Shown in pieces: positions 13,128 through 15,958 of a DNA stretch of 15,958 nt; positions within the stretch are counted from its first letter, which is position 1, and every line of letters begins with the position of its first letter. The stretch covers positions 1 to 15,958 of the forward strand of contig DFIX01000056.1 in the NCBI GenBank assembly GCA_002371495.1, in the 5' to 3' direction. The notes beneath the pieces were generated by a model, which was not told the origin of the DNA, ran no database searches, and saw nothing but the letters and a program-made list of their open reading frames with translations. The translations under genes were made by a program, and so were the position numbers. This stretch comes from Eggerthellaceae bacterium UBA3686 (GTDB taxonomy: Bacteria; Actinomycetota; Coriobacteriia; Coriobacteriales; Eggerthellaceae).

Positions 13128-14801
13128 ATGGCAGACTACAAGTCCGACATCGAGATCGCGCAGGAAGCTTCGATGCTCCCCATCAAGGAGGTAGCTGACA
13201 AGGCTGGCATCGACTGGGCAACCTGCGAGCCCTATGGTCATTACAAGGCCAAGGTCGACATCCACTCCTACAAGGACAAGCCCATGAAGGCTAAGCTGAT
13301 CCTTGTTACGGCCATCAATCCGACGCCGGCTGGCGAGGGCAAGACCACGACTTCCGTTGGTCTGCACGACGCTCTGTGCAAGATCGGCAAGTCTTCCATG
13401 CTGGCTCTGCGCGAGCCGTCGCTGGGCCCCGTGTTCGGCGTCAAGGGTGGCGCTGCCGGCGGCGGCTATGCCCAGGTCGTTCCTATGGAGGACATCAACC
13501 TGCACTTCACTGGCGACTTCCACGCCATCGGTGCTGCGAACAACCTCATCGCTGCTATGCTCGACAACCACATCAAGCAGGGCAACGAGCTCGACATCGA
13601 CCTGAACAACATCATTTGGCGTCGTTGCGTCGACATGAACGACCGTCAGCTGCGCAACGTGGTCGACGGCCTCGGCACCGCTGGTGACGGCGTTGCCCGC
13701 GAGGACGGCTTTGACATCACCGTCGCTTCCGAGGTCATGGCTGTGTTCTGCCTCGCTACCGACCTCGACGACCTCAAGGCTCGCCTCGGCCGCATCATCG
13801 TTGCTTACAGCCGCACCGGCAAGCCGGTCACCGTTGCCGACATCAAGGCCGAGGGTGCTTGCACCGCTCTGCTGAAGGACGCCATCAAGCCGAACCTCGT
13901 TCAGACGCTCGAGAACAACCCGGCGTTCGTCCATGGCGGCCCCTTCGCCAACATCGCCCATGGCTGCAACTCCGTCCAGGCAACCACCACCGCCATGAAG
14001 ATGGCCGACTACGTCGTTACCGAGGCTGGCTTCGGTGCTGACCTTGGCGCCGAGAAGTTCCTCGACATCAAGTGCCGCGCTGCGGGCCTCAAGCCTTCTT
14101 GCGTCGTTATCGTTGCGACCGTTCGCGCCCTCAAGCATCACGGTGGCGTTGCCAAGGCCGATCTGAACAACGAGAACCTCGAGGCTCTCGAGGCTGGTCT
14201 GCCGAACCTCCTGCAGCACGTCTCGAACATCCAGAACGTCTACAAGCTCCCGGCAGTCGTTGCCATCAACGCCTTCCCGACCGACACCGAGGCCGAGCTG
14301 AAGCTCGTCCAGGACAAGTGCGCTGAGCTCGGCGTCAACGCTGTGCTCGCCGAGCACTGGGCAAAGGGCGGCGAGGGTGCCAAGGCGCTCGCCGAGGAAG
14401 TTGTCCGCGTCTGCGACCAGCCCAACGATTTCCAGTTCAGCTACGACGTCGAGCAGAGCATCGAAGAGAAGCTCAACGCCATCGCCACCAAGATCTATCA
14501 TGCCGACGGCGTCGACTTCACCCCGAAGGCTCGCAAGCAGCTCGAGCAGCTCGAGCAGCTCGGCCTGGACAAGGTGCCCATCTGCGTTGCCAAGACCCAG
14601 TACTCCTTCTCGGATGACCAGGCTAAGCTTGGCGCTCCGAAGAACTTCCGCATCACGGTGCGCAACCTCAAGATCTCCGCTGGCGCTGGCTTCATCGTTG
14701 CCCTCACCGGCGAGATCATGACCATGCCTGGCCTGCCCAAGCGTCCGGCTGCCGAGAAGATCGACGTCACCGCTGACGGCAAGATTGTTGGCCTGTTCTA
14801 A
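13128..14801 (+). CDS. fhs: Formate-tetrahydrofolate ligase (formyl-THF synthetase)
   Basis: This enzyme joins formate to THF with ATP hydrolysis, or runs in reverse to make ATP from 10-formyl-THF. The 557-residue length is the usual one. It shows the P-loop TPAGEGKTTT (66-75), the signature EPSLGPVFGVKGGAAGGG (96-113) and the following QVVPMEDINLHFTGDFHAI stretch, all typical of the family. The ATG follows an ideal AAGGAGG (13113-13119). Near the end a 9-nt unit, CAGCTCGAG (14538-14555), is repeated in tandem and gives QLEQLEQL in a surface helix region. Codon use is strongly biased, as in the methyltransferase gene, pointing to high expression. It heads a run of fhs, fchA and folD and, together with the upstream reductase, completes the methyl branch from 5-methyl-THF to formate. 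Confidence 0.97.
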   Translation: MADYKSDIEIAQEASMLPIKEVADKAGIDWATCEPYGHYKAKVDIHSYKDKPMKAKLILVTAINPTPAGEGKTTTSVGLHDALCKIGKSSMLALREPSLGPVFGVKGGAAGGGYAQVVPMEDINLHFTGDFHAIGAANNLIAAMLDNHIKQGNELDIDLNNIIWRRCVDMNDRQLRNVVDGLGTAGDGVAREDGFDITVASEVMAVFCLATDLDDLKARLGRIIVAYSRTGKPVTVADIKAEGACTALLKDAIKPNLVQTLENNPAFVHGGPFANIAHGCNSVQATTTAMKMADYVVTEAGFGADLGAEKFLDIKCRAAGLKPSCVVIVATVRALKHHGGVAKADLNNENLEALEAGLPNLLQHVSNIQNVYKLPAVVAINAFPTDTEAELKLVQDKCAELGVNAVLAEHWAKGGEGAKALAEEVVRVCDQPNDFQFSYDVEQSIEEKLNAIATKIYHADGVDFTPKARKQLEQLEQLGLDKVPICVAKTQYSFSDDQAKLGAPKNFRITVRNLKISAGAGFIVALTGEIMTMPGLPKRPAAEKIDVTADGKIVGLF

Positions 14802-14816
14802 GAAAACCGTACGACT

Positions 14817-14846
14817 GAAGGGGCAAGCATATTTGCTTGCCCCTTC
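14817..14846 (+). terminator. Hairpin between fhs and fchA
   Basis: A perfect 13-bp stem, GAAGGGGCAAGCA (14817-14829) with TGCTTGCCCCTTC (14834-14846), has a TATT loop. Only TTGT follows, and the fchA ribosome site starts at 14851, so it probably lowers rather than abolishes read-through and gives fchA less message than fhs. Confidence 0.7.
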
Positions 14847-14861
14847 TTGTAAGGAGGCACT

Positions 14862-15485
14862 ATGGCAGAGAAACTGATGGAGAAGAGCTGCATCGAGTTT
14901 GCCGATGCGCTCGCAGCCAAGGTCAGCGTGCCCGGTGGCGGCGGTGCTGCCGCTTACGTCGGAGCCCTCGGCGTCGCGCTCGGCAACATGACCGCCAACT
15001 TCACGACCGGCAAGAAGAAGTACGCCGAATACGAGGAAGACATCCAGCGAATCCTCGCCGAAGGCGATGTCATCCGCGCCAAGCTCATTGACCTGGTGTT
15101 CGACGATGCCGAAGCGTTCGAGCCGCTTTCGAAGGCGTACGGTATTCCCAAGGAAGACCCCACGCGCGACCAGGTGCTCGAGGAAGCCACCATCAATGCG
15201 CTTGCCGCTCCGATGGAAATGATGCGCCAAATCGCCAAGGCCATCGCGTTGCTCGAGGAACTCGAGGTTAAAGGCTCCAAGATGCTCATCAGCGACGTTG
15301 CATGCGGCGCTGTCATGAGCGCGGCCGCCATGCGCGCAGCTGCCCTCAACGTGTTCATCAACACGAAGAGCCTGCAGGACCGTGAACTGGCTGCCAAGCT
15401 CGAAGCCGAGGCAGACGAGCTTTTGGCTTACGTGCAGCGCGCCAAATCTGTAGCCGATAACATCACCGACTACATCCGCGGCTAA
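14862..15485 (+). CDS. fchA: FTCD-type cyclodeaminase/cyclohydrolase family protein, probable methenyl-THF cyclohydrolase
   Basis: This 207-residue, all-helical cytoplasmic protein belongs to the formiminotransferase-cyclodeaminase fold family. It has the N-terminal glycine motif PGGGGAAAYVGALG (24-37), the GNMTANFTTGKKKY stretch (41-54) that follows it in the family, and the late VACGAVMSAAAMRAA plus LNVFINTKSL region. In acetogens FchA hydrolyses 5,10-methenyl-THF to 10-formyl-THF. That role fits here because the FolD downstream lacks cyclohydrolase residues. The start has AAGGAGG at 14851-14857, 4 nt before ATG. A terminator hairpin precedes the gene and another follows it. Histidine/formiminoglycine degradation, the other role of the family, is less likely given the neighbours. 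Confidence 0.9.
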   Translation: MAEKLMEKSCIEFADALAAKVSVPGGGGAAAYVGALGVALGNMTANFTTGKKKYAEYEEDIQRILAEGDVIRAKLIDLVFDDAEAFEPLSKAYGIPKEDPTRDQVLEEATINALAAPMEMMRQIAKAIALLEELEVKGSKMLISDVACGAVMSAAAMRAAALNVFINTKSLQDRELAAKLEAEADELLAYVQRAKSVADNITDYIRG

Positions 15486-15491
15486 AGAAAG

Positions 15492-15524
15492 AGCCATCTC
15501 CCCTAGTGGCGAGATGGGCTTTTT
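15492..15524 (+). terminator. Terminator between fchA and folD
   Basis: AGCCATCTC (15492-15500) pairs with GAGATGGGCT (15511-15520) with one bulged G and a 10-nt loop, and the stem runs into five T (15520-15524). The folD start is 19 nt later, so this is probably an intra-operon attenuator; fhs, fchA and folD are each separated by such a hairpin. Confidence 0.65.
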
Positions 15525-15542
15525 AGATGAAAGGAAGACAAC

Positions 15543-15958
15543 ATGGCAGAAATCTTGAAAGGCAAGCCCGTTGCCGATGCTATGAACGAAGAGCTTGCTC
15601 CTCGCATCGAGGCTTGCAAAGCCAAGGGCGTCACCCCCACGCTTGCCATCATCCGCGTCGGCGAGCGCGACGACGACCTGTCCTACGAGCGTGGCGCAAC
15701 GAAGCGCTGCGAATCGCTCGGCCTCGGCCTGAAGAAGTTCGTGCTTGCTGCTGACTGCACGCAGGAAGAGCTCATGGCCGCCATTAACGAGGTCAACACC
15801 GACGAGAACATCCACGGTTGCCTGATGTTCCGTCCGCTTCCCAAGCATCTGGACGAAGTGGCCGCTTGCGCCGCCCTCGATCCCGCGAAGGACTCCGACG
15901 GCATCACGCAGGGCTCGCTTTACGGCGTCTTCGCCAACCAGCCGGTGGGCTTCCCGCC
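15543..15958 (+). CDS. folD: FolD-type methylene-THF dehydrogenase, 3' end outside the window
   Basis: The first 138 residues are present; FolD proteins are usually about 280-300 long. FolD normally has both dehydrogenase (methylene- to methenyl-THF) and cyclohydrolase activity. The N-terminal catalytic domain is clear: RVGERDDDLSYERG (38-51), CLMFRPLP (93-100) and AKDSDG (115-120). Tyr48 and Asp119 match conserved substrate-site residues, but the lysine expected four residues after the tyrosine (K54 in E. coli, K56 in human) is Ala52, and the glutamine of the usual V-Q-L-P-L-P motif is Phe96. Both are needed for cyclohydrolase activity in characterised enzymes, so this is predicted to be a dehydrogenase only. 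An AAAGGAAG ribosome site lies at 15530-15537. The NAD(P) domain is not visible. Confidence 0.92.
   Translation, partial: MAEILKGKPVADAMNEELAPRIEACKAKGVTPTLAIIRVGERDDDLSYERGATKRCESLGLGLKKFVLAADCTQEELMAAINEVNTDENIHGCLMFRPLPKHLDEVAACAALDPAKDSDGITQGSLYGVFANQPVGFP

Noticed and set aside
13047..15848. A 933-codon open frame on the - strand opposite fhs, fchA and folD
   Set aside because: Same reason: it spans three recognised genes and the gaps between them and has no motif of its own.

Overview
The window looks like chromosomal DNA from a moderately GC-rich anaerobe, most likely an actinobacterium of class Coriobacteriia (Eggerthellaceae-like). This is inferred from gene content and codon style (strong C/G third positions in the highly expressed genes), not from a marker gene. 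No rRNA, tRNA, CRISPR array, insertion sequence or integrase was recognised.

Layout. (1) 1-960: a TetR-type repressor gene behind a promoter that carries three copies of a 17-bp palindrome-containing operator. (2) 1188-6177: a three-gene + strand block, BCCT transporter / MttB-family (non-pyrrolysine) methyltransferase / second BCCT transporter, separated by GC-rich hairpins and, before the second transporter, a 250-nt structured leader. (3) 6178-7071: a gap with several very stable hairpins, one 49-codon gene and one probable small frameshifted gene. (4) 8628-7072, - strand: an unusual protein joining a complete LysR-type regulator (HTH plus effector domain) to a complete methyltransferase-type corrinoid protein (helical cap plus B12-binding domain with an intact D-x-H-x-x-G motif). 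(5) 9557-8900, - strand: a translationally coupled pair, a DUF5674-like protein and a small helical protein. (6) 9640-11070: decayed DNA holding a 5'-truncated hybrid histidine kinase and a C-terminal fragment of an unknown protein. (7) 11266 to the end: a one-carbon module of a MetF-MetV fused methylene-THF reductase, then fhs, fchA and a FolD gene cut by the window edge.

How it fits together (inference). A quaternary amine such as glycine betaine, carnitine, gamma-butyrobetaine or proline betaine would enter through the BCCT carriers and be demethylated by the MttB-family enzyme onto a corrinoid protein. The methyl group would pass to tetrahydrofolate and be oxidised through MetFV, FolD and FchA, with Fhs yielding formate and ATP; the same enzymes could run in reverse as the methyl branch of the Wood-Ljungdahl pathway. 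The only corrinoid protein visible is the one fused to the LysR regulator, so it may be the methyl carrier, a sensor of the methyl-corrinoid state, or both. No corrinoid activase (RamA) and no methylcorrinoid:THF methyltransferase is visible here. A second mechanistic point is that the FolD lacks the lysine and glutamine needed for cyclohydrolase activity, and a dedicated cyclohydrolase-type protein (FchA) lies directly upstream of it.
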